Source: Pyrinomonadaceae bacterium
Lineage (GTDB): Bacteria > Acidobacteriota > Blastocatellia > Pyrinomonadales > Pyrinomonadaceae
Direction: 5' to 3'
DNA length: 64,000 nucleotides
Assembly (NCBI GenBank): GCA_019694395.1
Contig: JAIBCC010000010.1
Location: forward strand, 1 to 64,000
The notes below the pieces were generated by a model. That model was given only the letters and a program-made list of their open reading frames with translations. It was not told the origin of the DNA and ran no database searches. Made by a program: the position numbers and the translations under genes. Below, piece after piece: positions 15,963 through 24,044 of this stretch (the first letter of the stretch is position 1; the number at the start of each line of letters is the position of its first letter).

Positions 15963-16319
15963 TTATTGGGTAGATTTAGTGCGATTGGTTTTGCCCGTTT
16001 TTCTCTCGCTTTTACGGACATAGCCCATCGAACCGATTAACGGACTGTCAGGACCGTGTTTGCGTGAACCTTTAACCGCATTAACGACCAGCTCGGTTAA
16101 TTCCAGATTTGCCTTATCAGTGATGTCCAAACGGCTGTTCAGGTCATCTAATTGGCTTTGAACTGTCTCTATCTGACGGCGAATATCACGCGACTTTTCG
16201 ATCTCAGCGCCATATTCCGCTGCCGTCATCTCGGCAAACTGATCGTCACTTGCATTTTGTTTCCAACCGGTTTCAACCCGATCCATCTTTGCCATATCTT
16301 CTTTTCTGTTTCGTGCCAT
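15963..16319 (-). CDS. Hypothetical coiled-coil protein
   Basis: 118 residues, hydrophilic, with a predicted coiled coil over about residues 38-75 (SRDIRRQIETVQSQLDDLNS) and a basic Lys/Arg/Thr tail. AAAGGAG precedes the ATG at ideal spacing, so the gene is likely real. The middle contains a short conserved-looking stretch, GSRKHGPDSPLIGSMGYV. No family recognised. It is isolated between two plus-strand genes. Confidence 0.65.
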   Translation of the reverse strand: MARNRKEDMAKMDRVETGWKQNASDDQFAEMTAAEYGAEIEKSRDIRRQIETVQSQLDDLNSRLDITDKANLELTELVVNAVKGSRKHGPDSPLIGSMGYVRKSERKTGKTNRTKSTQ

Positions 16320-16410
16320 AATTTACTCCTTTTGTCCTCCGAAGAGGTTATTTAAAAACTCTAACGACATATCTAATAAATCTGAAAACCAAATTTGTCA
16401 AATAGAAAGC

Positions 16411-16615
16411 ATTTAAATAAGTAGTTTTACTTAGAATAGTTTAGCTAAAAACAAAAAATATTTTCTTGGCTTTTAAGAGCAGATTCTGAAAGGCAGAAAA
16501 GAAAATCTAAAGACCTATTTAAAGTTCTAAAAGCCCAAGAGATTTAAATAAGTCTTTAGAAAAATTTTCCGGCGTTCAGATTTTTTAAATAGGTGTTCCG
16601 TCATTTTAAATAGAA
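16411..16615. repeat. Recurrent TTTAAATA(A/G)G words in an AT-rich gap
   Basis: The word TTTAAATAAG or TTTAAATAGG/TAG occurs at about 16412, 16542, 16585 and 16606, with an inverted copy (CTATTTAAA) near 16516. They are spaced irregularly over 200 bases. Nothing else is seen in the 403-base gap 16320-16722. These could be binding sites for a regulator, or chance in AT-rich DNA. Confidence 0.3.
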
Positions 16616-16722
16616 GTTCAGAATTTTAATTTTGGAAAAGGTTTTACAAATTTTGAAATGTAAATGTGATTAAGTGATAAAGGCAGAAACGCGACCGTGA
16701 GGGAGCGTGTTAAAATTGCCAA

Positions 16723-17028
16723 ATGAGAACCGTTATCGAATTTCCCGAATTCATTCACAAAGCCGAAAAACTCTTTGGCACAGACGAAAGAGGAAAAATC
16801 GTCGAACTCCTTTCAAGTAATCCAAACACAGGTAAAAAGCTCGAAAACTTCGGCGGAATTCGCAAACTGGAATGGATTCAACACGGCAAGAAGCCAAAAG
16901 AACATAACATCTACTATCACGCAGGTTCTAACCATTTACCATTGGTTATCATCGGAATTTTCAGCAAACACGAAAAGTTGGTGTTGGATAAAATTATCGA
17001 AATTTTGCTTCACAGTAAAGTTAAATAA
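16723..17028 (+). CDS. RelE/HigB-like toxin without an adjacent antitoxin
   Basis: 101 residues. The pattern LLSSNPNTGKKLENFGGIRKLEW, then a basic region, NIYYHAGSNHLPLVIIGIFSK and a helical C-terminus, matches RelE/ParE-superfamily toxins, which cleave mRNA in the ribosome or poison gyrase. Usually an antitoxin gene of 70-100 codons overlaps or adjoins. Here none is seen on either side, so it is either orphaned or no longer toxic. The gene is bracketed by two direct copies of GGCAGAAACGCGA (16681 and 17074), hinting at insertion. There is no good Shine-Dalgarno. Confidence 0.65.
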   Translation: MRTVIEFPEFIHKAEKLFGTDERGKIVELLSSNPNTGKKLENFGGIRKLEWIQHGKKPKEHNIYYHAGSNHLPLVIIGIFSKHEKLVLDKIIEILLHSKVK

Positions 17029-17184
17029 TTGCGGATTTCGGAATGCGGAATGAGGATTGGCGATTCAATGACGGCAGAAACGCGAGGAGATTTAGGGATT
17101 GGGTCAGTATCAATATCTGAATTTTTTTGTGTTATACTTTGGCAATTCAGATAGCTTAAGGAAAACACAGCTTAAATAAAAAAT

Positions 17185-18327
17185 ATGGTAGACAATCAAG
17201 AAATAGAATTAAAAAATGTTGATTATGTTCCTTCTGAATTGGATGATTTTTACTCAGATGAATCTTTATACAATATAAACTCTTGGGGGGCAGATTTGTC
17301 ATTTAGAGAATTGATTGAAAGATATAAAGAGGGTTCGATTATTAAACCTGAGATTCAGAGAAACTATGTTTGGGATAAAGCTGAAGCTAGTCGTTTTATT
17401 GACTCAATTTTATTAGGTTTACCAGTGCCTAGTATATTTTTAGCAAAGCCAAAAATTAACGAGGAGAAATTGTTAATCGTTGATGGTTATCAACGAATTA
17501 TGACTGTCTTTGATTTTGTTGAAAATGGAACCTTTAGAAAAGATGGTAAATCTTTTTCATTAACGAATTCGGACAAAATTAATAAAAAATGGAGAGGAAA
17601 AACTTTTAAAGAGTTAAATGAGAATCAGCAATATAAAATAAAAGGAACTACAATTCATTCAATAATCTTTGTTCAAATTAAACCACAAAATGACACAAGT
17701 TTTTATCAAATCTTTGAAAGAATAAATACTTCTGGAAGAACACTACAACCCCAAGAAATTCGCAACTGTATTTATCAGGGGGATTTTAATTCTCAATTGA
17801 TTATATTAAATGAAAACGAAAAATGGAGAAAACTGTTTGGAAATGAAGAAATAGATCCAAGAATGCGAGATATTGAATTCATTCTAAGATTTTTTGCTAT
17901 TTCATCTAAGAATTGGGCTACTGAAGGTGAAGGAACAATTTCCCTCAAAAAGTTTCTAAACGAATTTATGGGAAGCAACGAGTCTAAATCTCAGGCAATT
18001 TTAGAGCAACGGGAAAAACAGTTTGATGAAACTATAGATTTCATTTATCAAAAATTTGGTGAAAATGCATTTCAAAATTTATCTGCTAAAGGAGAATATA
18101 CAAATAAATTTAATCCTACTATTTTTGACTCAATAATGATTTCAACTGAAATTGCTTTACAAAAATTAGGAAAAGTTGAAGATAATGATTTGCCTAATAA
18201 AAGATACGAACTTTTACAAAATCCAATTTATCAAGACTTAATCAGAGTTAGAACAACCAACAAAGAAAGAATTGCAAAACGTATTTCCTTATCACTAGAA
18301 ACTCTTTATGGCTTGAAATATGAATAA
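17185..18327 (+). CDS. DUF262-family protein (ParB/Srx-like nuclease fold)
   Basis: 380 residues. The DUF262 core is clear: PEIQRNYVWD at about 55-64, and the signature DGYQR at 100-104 (usually DGQQR), followed by FYQIFERINTSGRTLQPQEIRN near 173-194. DUF262 is the N-terminal half of GmrS/GmrD-type modification-dependent restriction enzymes and binds or hydrolyses nucleotides. Here the GmrD-like HNH half is absent. Instead the gene overlaps by 8 bases with a HEPN protein. Both genes are much more AT-rich than their neighbours, suggesting horizontal transfer. This supports a defence or toxin-antitoxin role (inference). Confidence 0.85.
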   Translation: MVDNQEIELKNVDYVPSELDDFYSDESLYNINSWGADLSFRELIERYKEGSIIKPEIQRNYVWDKAEASRFIDSILLGLPVPSIFLAKPKINEEKLLIVDGYQRIMTVFDFVENGTFRKDGKSFSLTNSDKINKKWRGKTFKELNENQQYKIKGTTIHSIIFVQIKPQNDTSFYQIFERINTSGRTLQPQEIRNCIYQGDFNSQLIILNENEKWRKLFGNEEIDPRMRDIEFILRFFAISSKNWATEGEGTISLKKFLNEFMGSNESKSQAILEQREKQFDETIDFIYQKFGENAFQNLSAKGEYTNKFNPTIFDSIMISTEIALQKLGKVEDNDLPNKRYELLQNPIYQDLIRVRTTNKERIAKRISLSLETLYGLKYE

Positions 18328-18811
18328 TAATTACGTTCAAACTCTCTTAGATGATTGTAAAAATGAACTTGATAACGTCAAACTAATAATTGATGGATTA
18401 GGAGTTGCGAGTAATATTGTTCCTTACTTAAATAAATATGCGATTATAAAAGCCTGTGGAATAGTTGAAGTTTCTTATAAGAGTCTTATTGCGGATTATT
18501 GTGATAGAAGGTCTAAGCCACAGATTAAGAATTTTTTAAAAAAATATGTGCGTGAAAATTCAAAAAACCCGAGTTACAGTAACCTATGCAATTTACTAAA
18601 AGAATTTGATGATAATTGGAATACAACCTTTAAGAATAGGATTGATTCCCATCCAGATAAATCTAGAATTATTACTTCAATCAAGTCATTAGTAGATGCA
18701 AGAAACGAATTTGCTCACGGCGGCAATCCAACCTTAACAATTTCGGACGTAATAGGCTATTTTTCAGACTTTCGTATTGTAATTGAGGAGATTGATAATA
18801 TCGTAAATTGA
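18320..18811 (+). CDS. HEPN-domain protein (MAE_28990/MAE_18760-like)
   Basis: 163 residues, all-helical. The HEPN ribonuclease motif R-x4-H is present as Arg128-Asn-Glu-Phe-Ala-His133 within VDARNEFAHGG, preceded by a helix with YAIIKACGIVEVSYKSLIADYC. HEPN proteins of toxin-antitoxin and abortive-infection systems cleave RNA when released from their partner. This one starts inside the end of the DUF262 gene (8-base overlap), so the two should be made together. A terminator follows directly. I assign the MAE_28990-type subfamily from memory of the pattern, and the toxin role is inferred. Confidence 0.75.
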   Translation: MNNNYVQTLLDDCKNELDNVKLIIDGLGVASNIVPYLNKYAIIKACGIVEVSYKSLIADYCDRRSKPQIKNFLKKYVRENSKNPSYSNLCNLLKEFDDNWNTTFKNRIDSHPDKSRIITSIKSLVDARNEFAHGGNPTLTISDVIGYFSDFRIVIEEIDNIVN

Positions 18812-18838
18812 TGAAGTAGACACTTCATCTTTTTTATT
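18810..18838 (+). terminator. Terminator of the DUF262-HEPN pair
   Basis: GATGAAGT / ACTTCATC, 8 bp stem with a 4-base loop, followed by six Ts. The stem starts at the stop codon of the HEPN gene. Confidence 0.8.
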
Positions 18839-18845
18839 TATCTTC

Positions 18846-18875
18846 TTGCTGAATGAATGCTCATTCATTTATAAT
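18846..18875 (+). promoter_or_regulatory. Promoter with FadR-like operator before the beta-oxidation multienzyme
   Basis: A -35 box TTGCTG (18846-18851), an 18-base spacer and -10 box TATAAT (18870-18875). The spacer contains the palindrome TGAATGAATGCTCATTCA (18850-18867). It closely matches the TGAATGA-N4-TCATTCA consensus of the TetR-family acyl-CoA-responsive repressor FadR known from Bacillus. Repressor binding here would block RNA polymerase. A related palindrome precedes the thiolase unit at 35559-35576. Confidence 0.75.
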
Positions 18876-18916
18876 CTTCTCAACTAAAATCTATCAACTG
18901 AGGTTAATCAAAACTT

Positions 18917-21289
18917 ATGCTAAATATCGGAAAAGCCGCTGTTTTAGGGGCGGGAACAATGGGAGCGGCGATTGCGGCTCATCTTTCTAATGCGGGGATT
19001 CCCGTGCTTTTGTTGGATATTGCACCGAGGGAAGAGGACGCGAAGGACAAAAACGCTATTGTCAAATCGCTCTTTGAAGCAGCTAAAAAGCTCAAGCCCG
19101 CACCGTTTATGCTGGCGGATAATGCGAATCTGATCTCGTTGGGCAATTTTGACGAAGATATGCCGAAATTGAAAGATTGCGATTTGGTGATCGAAGCGGT
19201 GGTCGAGCGTCTGGACATCAAACACAAGATTTTTGCCGAGGTTGAAAAGTATCGCAAAGCGGGTTCGGTCATTGCTTCCAACACTTCCGGGATTCCGATT
19301 GAATCTATCGCCGAGCCTTTTTCCGAAGATTTCAAAAAGCATTTTATGGGCGTTCACTTCTTTAACCCGCCGCGTTATATGAAGCTGGTTGAAGTGATTC
19401 CGACTGCCGATACGGACGGCGAAATTGCTTGTAAAGTTTCGGGTTTTCTTGACCAAAGACTCGGCAAAGGCGTTGTTCCGGCGAAAGATCGTCCGAATTT
19501 TATTGCCAATCGTGTCGGCGTTTATTCGATTATGGCGGTTCTGGACGAGATGATTAAGCAAGGTTTTACGCCAACCGAGGTTGACCAGATGACGGGCAAA
19601 GCCATCGGACACGCTTCGTCCGCAACCTTTAGAACGTCGGATTTGGTCGGGCTTGATGTTACGGCTCACGTTGTTTCAAATCTTTATCCCGCCATTCCCG
19701 AAGACGAAGACCGCGAGACTTTCAAAATCCCCCAAGTAATGCAAACCCTTTTGGATAAAAAGATTTTGGGTGACAAGACCAACGGCGGATTTTTCAAAAA
19801 ATCGAAAGACGCAGATGGGAAACGGGCAATTTTAGAACTCGACCTCAACACTTTTGAATACAAACCGCAATCGAAAACAAAATTCGCTTCATTGGACGCT
19901 GGCAAAGCCATTGAAGATATTCCAACCCGCGTCAAACAGCTCGTTTGGGGCAAAGATAACGTCGGCGAATTTTTGTGGAAAACGACGGCGAGAATTTCGG
20001 CTTACGCGGCAAATCGGATTCCCGAAATTGCCAACACGATTGTCGAAATTGACAACGCCATCAAATGGGGATTCGGTTGGGAAATCGGCGTTTTCGAGGC
20101 TTGGGACGCAATCGGCGTGGTCGAATCGGTCGAAAGAATGAAAGCCGAAGGAATGAAAGTTCCCGAAAATGTCCAGAAAATGTTGGATTCGGGCGCGACT
20201 TCTTTCTACAAATACGAAAACGGGACGAAATCTTTTTACGATCTGGTCAACGGCGGCTACAAAGAAATTGCTGACCGTCCGGGCGTAATTGTTTTGAAAT
20301 CGGTCAAAGACAGAACCGGCGTTATCAAGAAAAACACCGGTGCAAGTTTAATTGACATTGGCGACGGCGTAGCTTGTCTCGAATTCCATTCAAAAATGAA
20401 TTCTATCGGCTCGGACACGATGTCAATGATGAAATTTGCAGTTGATGAAGTCGAAAAAAATCACGTCGGGTTGGTCATCGGCAACCAAGGCGGGAATTTT
20501 TCGGCGGGTGCAAATATTATGATGCTCCTGCTCGCCGCACAGGAAGAAGAATGGGACGACATCAATCTGATGATCCATACTTTCCAACAGGCGAATATGC
20601 GTTTGCGATATTCTTCAAAACCTGTCGTTGCAGCACCTTACGGACTTTCGCTCGGTGGCGGTTGCGAAATTCCGCTTCACGCTGACAAAGTTCGGGCGGC
20701 GGCTGAAACTTATATGGGCTTAGTCGAAGTCGGTGTCGGCTTGCTTCCGGGCGGCGGCGGAACGAAAGAAATGGCGGTTCGTTCGATGGATTTAGCCCGC
20801 AAAACTCCCGATGCCGATCCGCTTGTTTTCCTGAAAAAGACGTTTGAAATCATCGGAATGGGCAAGGTTGCAACCTCGGCTCAGGAAGCAAGAAGTTTCG
20901 GATTTTTGCGAGATTCCGATGCAATTTCGATGAACGGCGACCGCGTAATTGCCGATGCGAAACAGGAAGTTCTCAATCTAGCGGCGGCAGGATACACGCA
21001 ACCCGTCCAACGAACCGACATCTACGCGATGGGCGAAGCAGGAATGGCGGCGTTCAAAATTGCTCTGACGATGATGAAACGCGGCGGTTTCATTTCCGAC
21101 CACGATGAGTTGATCGGTCGCAAAATCGCTAAAATCTTGTGCGGCGGTGAACTAAATCATGCAAGTTTCGTCTCTGAACAATATTTGCTTGATTTGGAAC
21201 GTGAAGGTTTTCTCTCGTTGTGTGGTGAGCGCAAAACTCAAGAGAGAATCGCGGCGATGCTGAAAACAGGTAAGCCTTTGAGAAATTAG
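18917..21289 (+). CDS. fadN: 3-hydroxyacyl-CoA dehydrogenase / enoyl-CoA hydratase multienzyme
   Basis: 790 residues, two enzymes in one chain, arranged as in Bacillus FadN. The N-terminal 3-hydroxyacyl-CoA dehydrogenase has the NAD-binding GAGTMGAAIAAHLSNAG at about 12-28, NTSGIPIESIAEPF and HFMGVHFFNPPRYMKLVEVI. The C-terminal crotonase part, from about 460, has GNFSAGANIMMLL and the active-site region SLGGGCEIPLHAD ... EVGVGLLPGGGGTKE. Together they hydrate and oxidise the beta carbon in fatty acid beta-oxidation. The thiolase completing the cycle is at 35883-37064 under a similar operator. The gene symbol is by architecture and moderately sure. Confidence 0.93.
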   Translation: MLNIGKAAVLGAGTMGAAIAAHLSNAGIPVLLLDIAPREEDAKDKNAIVKSLFEAAKKLKPAPFMLADNANLISLGNFDEDMPKLKDCDLVIEAVVERLDIKHKIFAEVEKYRKAGSVIASNTSGIPIESIAEPFSEDFKKHFMGVHFFNPPRYMKLVEVIPTADTDGEIACKVSGFLDQRLGKGVVPAKDRPNFIANRVGVYSIMAVLDEMIKQGFTPTEVDQMTGKAIGHASSATFRTSDLVGLDVTAHVVSNLYPAIPEDEDRETFKIPQVMQTLLDKKILGDKTNGGFFKKSKDADGKRAILELDLNTFEYKPQSKTKFASLDAGKAIEDIPTRVKQLVWGKDNVGEFLWKTTARISAYAANRIPEIANTIVEIDNAIKWGFGWEIGVFEAWDAIGVVESVERMKAEGMKVPENVQKMLDSGATSFYKYENGTKSFYDLVNGGYKEIADRPGVIVLKSVKDRTGVIKKNTGASLIDIGDGVACLEFHSKMNSIGSDTMSMMKFAVDEVEKNHVGLVIGNQGGNFSAGANIMMLLLAAQEEEWDDINLMIHTFQQANMRLRYSSKPVVAAPYGLSLGGGCEIPLHADKVRAAAETYMGLVEVGVGLLPGGGGTKEMAVRSMDLARKTPDADPLVFLKKTFEIIGMGKVATSAQEARSFGFLRDSDAISMNGDRVIADAKQEVLNLAAAGYTQPVQRTDIYAMGEAGMAAFKIALTMMKRGGFISDHDELIGRKIAKILCGGELNHASFVSEQYLLDLEREGFLSLCGERKTQERIAAMLKTGKPLRN

Positions 21290-21300
21290 TGGGAAGATTT

Positions 21301-21446
21301 AACCGCAAAGGGCGCAAAGGTTTTCGCAAAGAGCGCAAAGAATTTTTAAATAGCTTTTGAAATTAAAACAATGTAAATTTTGAAAAAAACTTTAGAAAAA
21401 CTTTGCGTTCCTTTGCGTCTTTTCCTTTGCGCTCTTTGCGGTTAAG
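21301..21446. repeat. CGCAAAG/CTTTGCG inverted repeat, left of GxxExxY gene 1
   Basis: TTAACCGCAAAGG and further CGCAAAG units at 21299-21343, then the complementary CTTTGCG series at 21401-21446 ending GGTTAAG. The right half (21401-21446) also pairs with 21837-21882 on the far side of the GxxExxY gene, at about 40 of 46 positions with one indel. Confidence 0.85.
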
Positions 21447-21453
21447 AAAATGT

Positions 21454-21834
21454 ATGAATGAAAACTCACTCTCAAATTTGATAATTAATCGTGCTTTAAA
21501 AGTTCATTCTGCCTTAGGTCCCGGATTATTGGAATCAGCTTATCAAGAATGTCTTTTTTACGAATTGCAGAAATCGGGTTTGTTTGTCGAAAAAGAAAAG
21601 CCGATGCCGTTAATTTACGAAGAAGTAAAACTCGAATGCGGGTATCGAGTTGATTTGTTGGTCGAAAACAAATTGATAATTGAAATTAAAGCAGTTGAAG
21701 TCTTACACGATGTTCACCTTGCACAAGTTTTAACTTATTTGAAATTAGCGAATTGTAAGCTCGGTCTGTTGATGAATTTTAATGTCTTAAGGTTAAAAGA
21801 AAAAGGTATCAGAAGAGTTGTCAATGGTTTATAA
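21454..21834 (+). CDS. GxxExxY protein
   Basis: About 126 residues from the ATG at 21454. An earlier in-frame start at 21403 would translate the repeat and is rejected. It contains the name-giving motif GLLESAY, then YELQKSGLFVEKEKPMPLIYEEVKLECGYRVDLLVENKLIIEIKAVEVLHDVHLAQVLTYLKLANCKLGLLMNFN. The DLL...IEIKAVE pattern resembles a PD-(D/E)xK nuclease core, though catalysis is unproven for this family. The gene sits exactly between inverted repeats: its start is 7 bases from the left arm and its stop 2 bases from the right arm. Its sister is at 46924-47295. Confidence 0.9.
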   Translation: MNENSLSNLIINRALKVHSALGPGLLESAYQECLFYELQKSGLFVEKEKPMPLIYEEVKLECGYRVDLLVENKLIIEIKAVEVLHDVHLAQVLTYLKLANCKLGLLMNFNVLRLKEKGIRRVVNGL

Positions 21835-21836
21835 AA

Positions 21837-21970
21837 CTTAACCGCAAAGGACGCAAAGTGTAAAGACGCAAAGAACGCAAAGATTACATACGAACTTTTT
21901 CAACAATAAACAATAATAGTCAAAAATCCTTGGCGACCTTTGCGAAACCTTTGCATCCTTTGCGGTTAGA
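21837..21970. repeat. CGCAAAG/CTTTGCG inverted repeat, right of GxxExxY gene 1
   Basis: CTTAACCGCAAAGGACGCAA-type units (21837-21882) followed after a short spacer by the complementary GACCTTTGCGAAACC...CTTTGCGGTTAG (21932-21968). Each flank of the gene is thus itself a hairpin, and the inner arms also pair with each other across the gene. Confidence 0.85.
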
Positions 21971-21978
21971 TAAAAGAT

Positions 21979-22329
21979 ATGAACGAAAATTACGAAACAC
22001 TTTTAGTTAAAACCGACACTTTTGAACCGTTTGTTTTATGCTTGGCTTTGGGGACATTAGAGGCAATAAAATCTGAAATTTGGTCAACGGAGGCAGGAAT
22101 TTGGACCATAGGTCGCCCGAATTTTTTAGATGAACTTGAGAAAATGAATGTTTCGGAAGAAACGAAAAATATTTTGGTAGAGTTTGATGAATTAAACGCC
22201 CTTCAAGATTTGGTCAGCGAAGATGATTTTAACGAAAAACTTTCAAAAATCGAGCAGAATATAAAGAAAAGGTTGGAAGATTTTTCGGGAAGTTTTTGGT
22301 CTGCAAAATGGGCAAATGAAAATTCCTGA
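21979..22329 (+). CDS. Hypothetical small acidic protein
   Basis: 116 residues, cytoplasmic, acidic and helical. The N-terminal part FVLCLALGTLEAIKSEIWSTEAGIWTIGRPNFLDELEKMN looks like a conserved DUF-type domain, possibly DUF3969-like, but I cannot confirm that. The C-terminal half is charged and probably helical (FNEKLSKIEQNIKKRLEDF). It lies between the repeat-boxed GxxExxY gene and dinB-like genes and may start the run of small plus-strand genes 21979-24458. There is no clear Shine-Dalgarno. Confidence 0.55.
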   Translation: MNENYETLLVKTDTFEPFVLCLALGTLEAIKSEIWSTEAGIWTIGRPNFLDELEKMNVSEETKNILVEFDELNALQDLVSEDDFNEKLSKIEQNIKKRLEDFSGSFWSAKWANENS

Positions 22330-22378
22330 AGTGAATTTGTATTTCTTATCCAGTCTGAAAATTTGGAGGCATTAGCTT

Positions 22379-22918
22379 GTGAACAAAATAATTTCCGAAT
22401 ATGAACAAGTCATTGATAAAGTCCAAAAAACTTTCGGTCATCTTTCAGCCGAACAATTAAACTGGAAACCTCGTGCGGATTCTTGGAGTGTCGGTCAATG
22501 TCTCGATCATTTGATCAAGTCGAACGAGGCGTTTGATGAACAGTTTCAGGCTTTAGCCAAAGGCGAAAAGAAATCAACATTTTGGGAAAAATACTCACCT
22601 CTTACTAATTTCTTTGGCAATTTTTTGCTCAAATCCCTTAAAAACGATGCGAAAAAGTTCAAAGCACCAAGCAAAGACATTGTTCCGCCCAGCGATATTT
22701 CGGCAAACATTGTTGAAGTTTTCACCAAACATCAAACCGAAGTCGTTGAAAAACTCAAAATGCTGGAAAATGCAGATATGAATTCGGTTGTCACTTCGCC
22801 TTTTTTGAAATTGATGACATATCGTCTCGGAACGGCTCTCGAAATCGGTGTCGAACACGAAAGTCGTCATATTCGCCAAGCGGAAAGAGTATTACAGACT
22901 GAAGGATTTCCAAAATAA
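22379..22918 (+). CDS. DinB-family protein (putative metal-dependent hydrolase/transferase)
   Basis: 179 residues, the DinB/YfiT four-helix fold. Seen: LSAEQLNWKPRADSWSVGQCLDHLIKSNEAF with a metal-ligand-type His49, and a C-terminal EHESRHIRQAERVL with two further His candidates. Family members bind a divalent metal through three histidines, and many act as thiol transferases (bacillithiol or mycothiol related) or have unknown roles. The start is a GTG with GGAGG 9 bases upstream. It is followed after 5 bases by a DUF1330 gene and then a crotonase, so the three are probably co-transcribed. Confidence 0.85.
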   Translation: MNKIISEYEQVIDKVQKTFGHLSAEQLNWKPRADSWSVGQCLDHLIKSNEAFDEQFQALAKGEKKSTFWEKYSPLTNFFGNFLLKSLKNDAKKFKAPSKDIVPPSDISANIVEVFTKHQTEVVEKLKMLENADMNSVVTSPFLKLMTYRLGTALEIGVEHESRHIRQAERVLQTEGFPK

Positions 22919-22923
22919 ATATT

Positions 22924-23217
22924 ATGAGCGTTTATATCATTGCCCAGATTTCGATTCACGACCGTGACACTTACAATAAATATCAATCGCGTTTTTTTGA
23001 AGTTTTCCGTAAATTCAAAGGGGAACTTTTAGCCGCTGACGAAAATCCCGAAATTGTTGAGGGCGAATGGAATCGGGACAAAGTGATTTTATTGAGATTT
23101 CCTGACAAACCCTCTTTTGAAGATTGGGTAAATTCCACTGAGTATCAGGAAATTGCAAAAGACCGATATGCGGGTTCAGAAGGAGTTGTTTTGTTAGTTA
23201 AATCATTTGGTTTATAA
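22924..23217 (+). CDS. DUF1330 family protein
   Basis: 97 residues, single ferredoxin-like (dimeric alpha-beta barrel) domain. Typical pattern: YIIAQISIHDRDTYNKYQSR at the N-terminus, GGELLA-like KGELLAADENPEIVEGEW, then VILLRFPDKPSFEDWVNSTEYQEIAKDRYAGSEGVVLLV. Function of the family is unknown. The fold resembles small monooxygenases and EthD-like proteins, though no catalytic residue can be named. It sits 5 bases after the DinB-like gene and 5 bases before the crotonase gene. Confidence 0.85.
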   Translation: MSVYIIAQISIHDRDTYNKYQSRFFEVFRKFKGELLAADENPEIVEGEWNRDKVILLRFPDKPSFEDWVNSTEYQEIAKDRYAGSEGVVLLVKSFGL

Positions 23218-23222
23218 AAATT

Positions 23223-24014
23223 ATGGAAACACAAGAAGCGAAGATTTCAGTCGAACAGCGCGGACATATTTTATTGATTGGTCTCAATCGTCCTGCAAAA
23301 CGCAATGCTTTTGATATTCAAATGCTCAACGAGCTTGCCGATGCTTATACTTTGCTTGAAAAAACTGATGAACTTCGCTGCGGAGTCCTTTTTGCACATG
23401 GCGAAATGTTCACCGCTGGATTGGATTTAGCCAACGTCGCGCCGGAAGTCGTTAAATCTAAAGGCATTTTGAAATTTGATGCAGATTCTATTGATCCTCT
23501 CAATCTTTACAGTGAGCGAACAAAACCTTTAATTGTTGCCGTCAACGGAAAATGTTTGACGATTGGCATCGAACTGATTTTGGCGGCAGATATTTGTATT
23601 GCTTCGGAAAATGCGACTTTTGCTCAAATCGAAATCAAGCGTGGAATTTTTCCTTTTGGCGGCGCAACGCTTCGTTTTCCTGAACGTGCAGGCTGGGGAA
23701 ATGCGATGCGTTGGCTGTTGACGGGCGATGAATTTGATTGCAACGAAGCTTATCGAATCGGATTGGTTCAAGAAGTTGTCGAAAACGGAAAGCAGTTAGA
23801 AAAAGCCATCGAAATTGCTGAGCAAATTGCCAAACAAGCACCTTTGGGCGTGCAGGCAACCATCAAATCTGCCCGAAAATTGCAGCAAGAAGGTTTTGAA
23901 GCCGCCCGAAATTATTTACAACCGCAAATAATGGAATTGTTTGATTCTGAGGATGCGAAAGAAGGTGTGCAGTCATTTTTGGAAAGACGTGATGGGGTTT
24001 TCAAAGGTAAATAA
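23223..24014 (+). CDS. Enoyl-CoA hydratase/isomerase (crotonase) family protein
   Basis: 263 residues, full-length crotonase. Visible: LIGLNRPAKRNAFDIQMLNEL, the first oxyanion-hole region FAHGEMFTAGLDLANV, and the second AVNGKCLTIGIELILAADICIASENATFAQIEIKRGIFPFGGAT. The usual second catalytic glutamate position holds Lys/Arg (IEIKRGIFPFGG) rather than Glu-x-x-x-G, so the substrate and reaction may differ from plain enoyl-CoA hydration. The protein would act on acyl-CoA esters in the cytoplasm. It is likely the third gene of a DinB-DUF1330-crotonase run. Confidence 0.88.
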   Translation: METQEAKISVEQRGHILLIGLNRPAKRNAFDIQMLNELADAYTLLEKTDELRCGVLFAHGEMFTAGLDLANVAPEVVKSKGILKFDADSIDPLNLYSERTKPLIVAVNGKCLTIGIELILAADICIASENATFAQIEIKRGIFPFGGATLRFPERAGWGNAMRWLLTGDEFDCNEAYRIGLVQEVVENGKQLEKAIEIAEQIAKQAPLGVQATIKSARKLQQEGFEAARNYLQPQIMELFDSEDAKEGVQSFLERRDGVFKGK

Positions 24015-24044
24015 GCCGAAAAACGTAAAATTAGGAGGTAGTTG

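Noticed and set aside
16320..16722. Small gene in the AT-rich gap before the RelE-like gene
   Set aside because: All frames are short and lack a ribosome site. Only recurring TTTAAATA words are seen.
21403..21453. Earlier start for the GxxExxY gene at 21403
   Set aside because: It would translate the CTTTGCG repeat into RSFASFPLRSLRLRKC. The family begins at the ATG at 21454.
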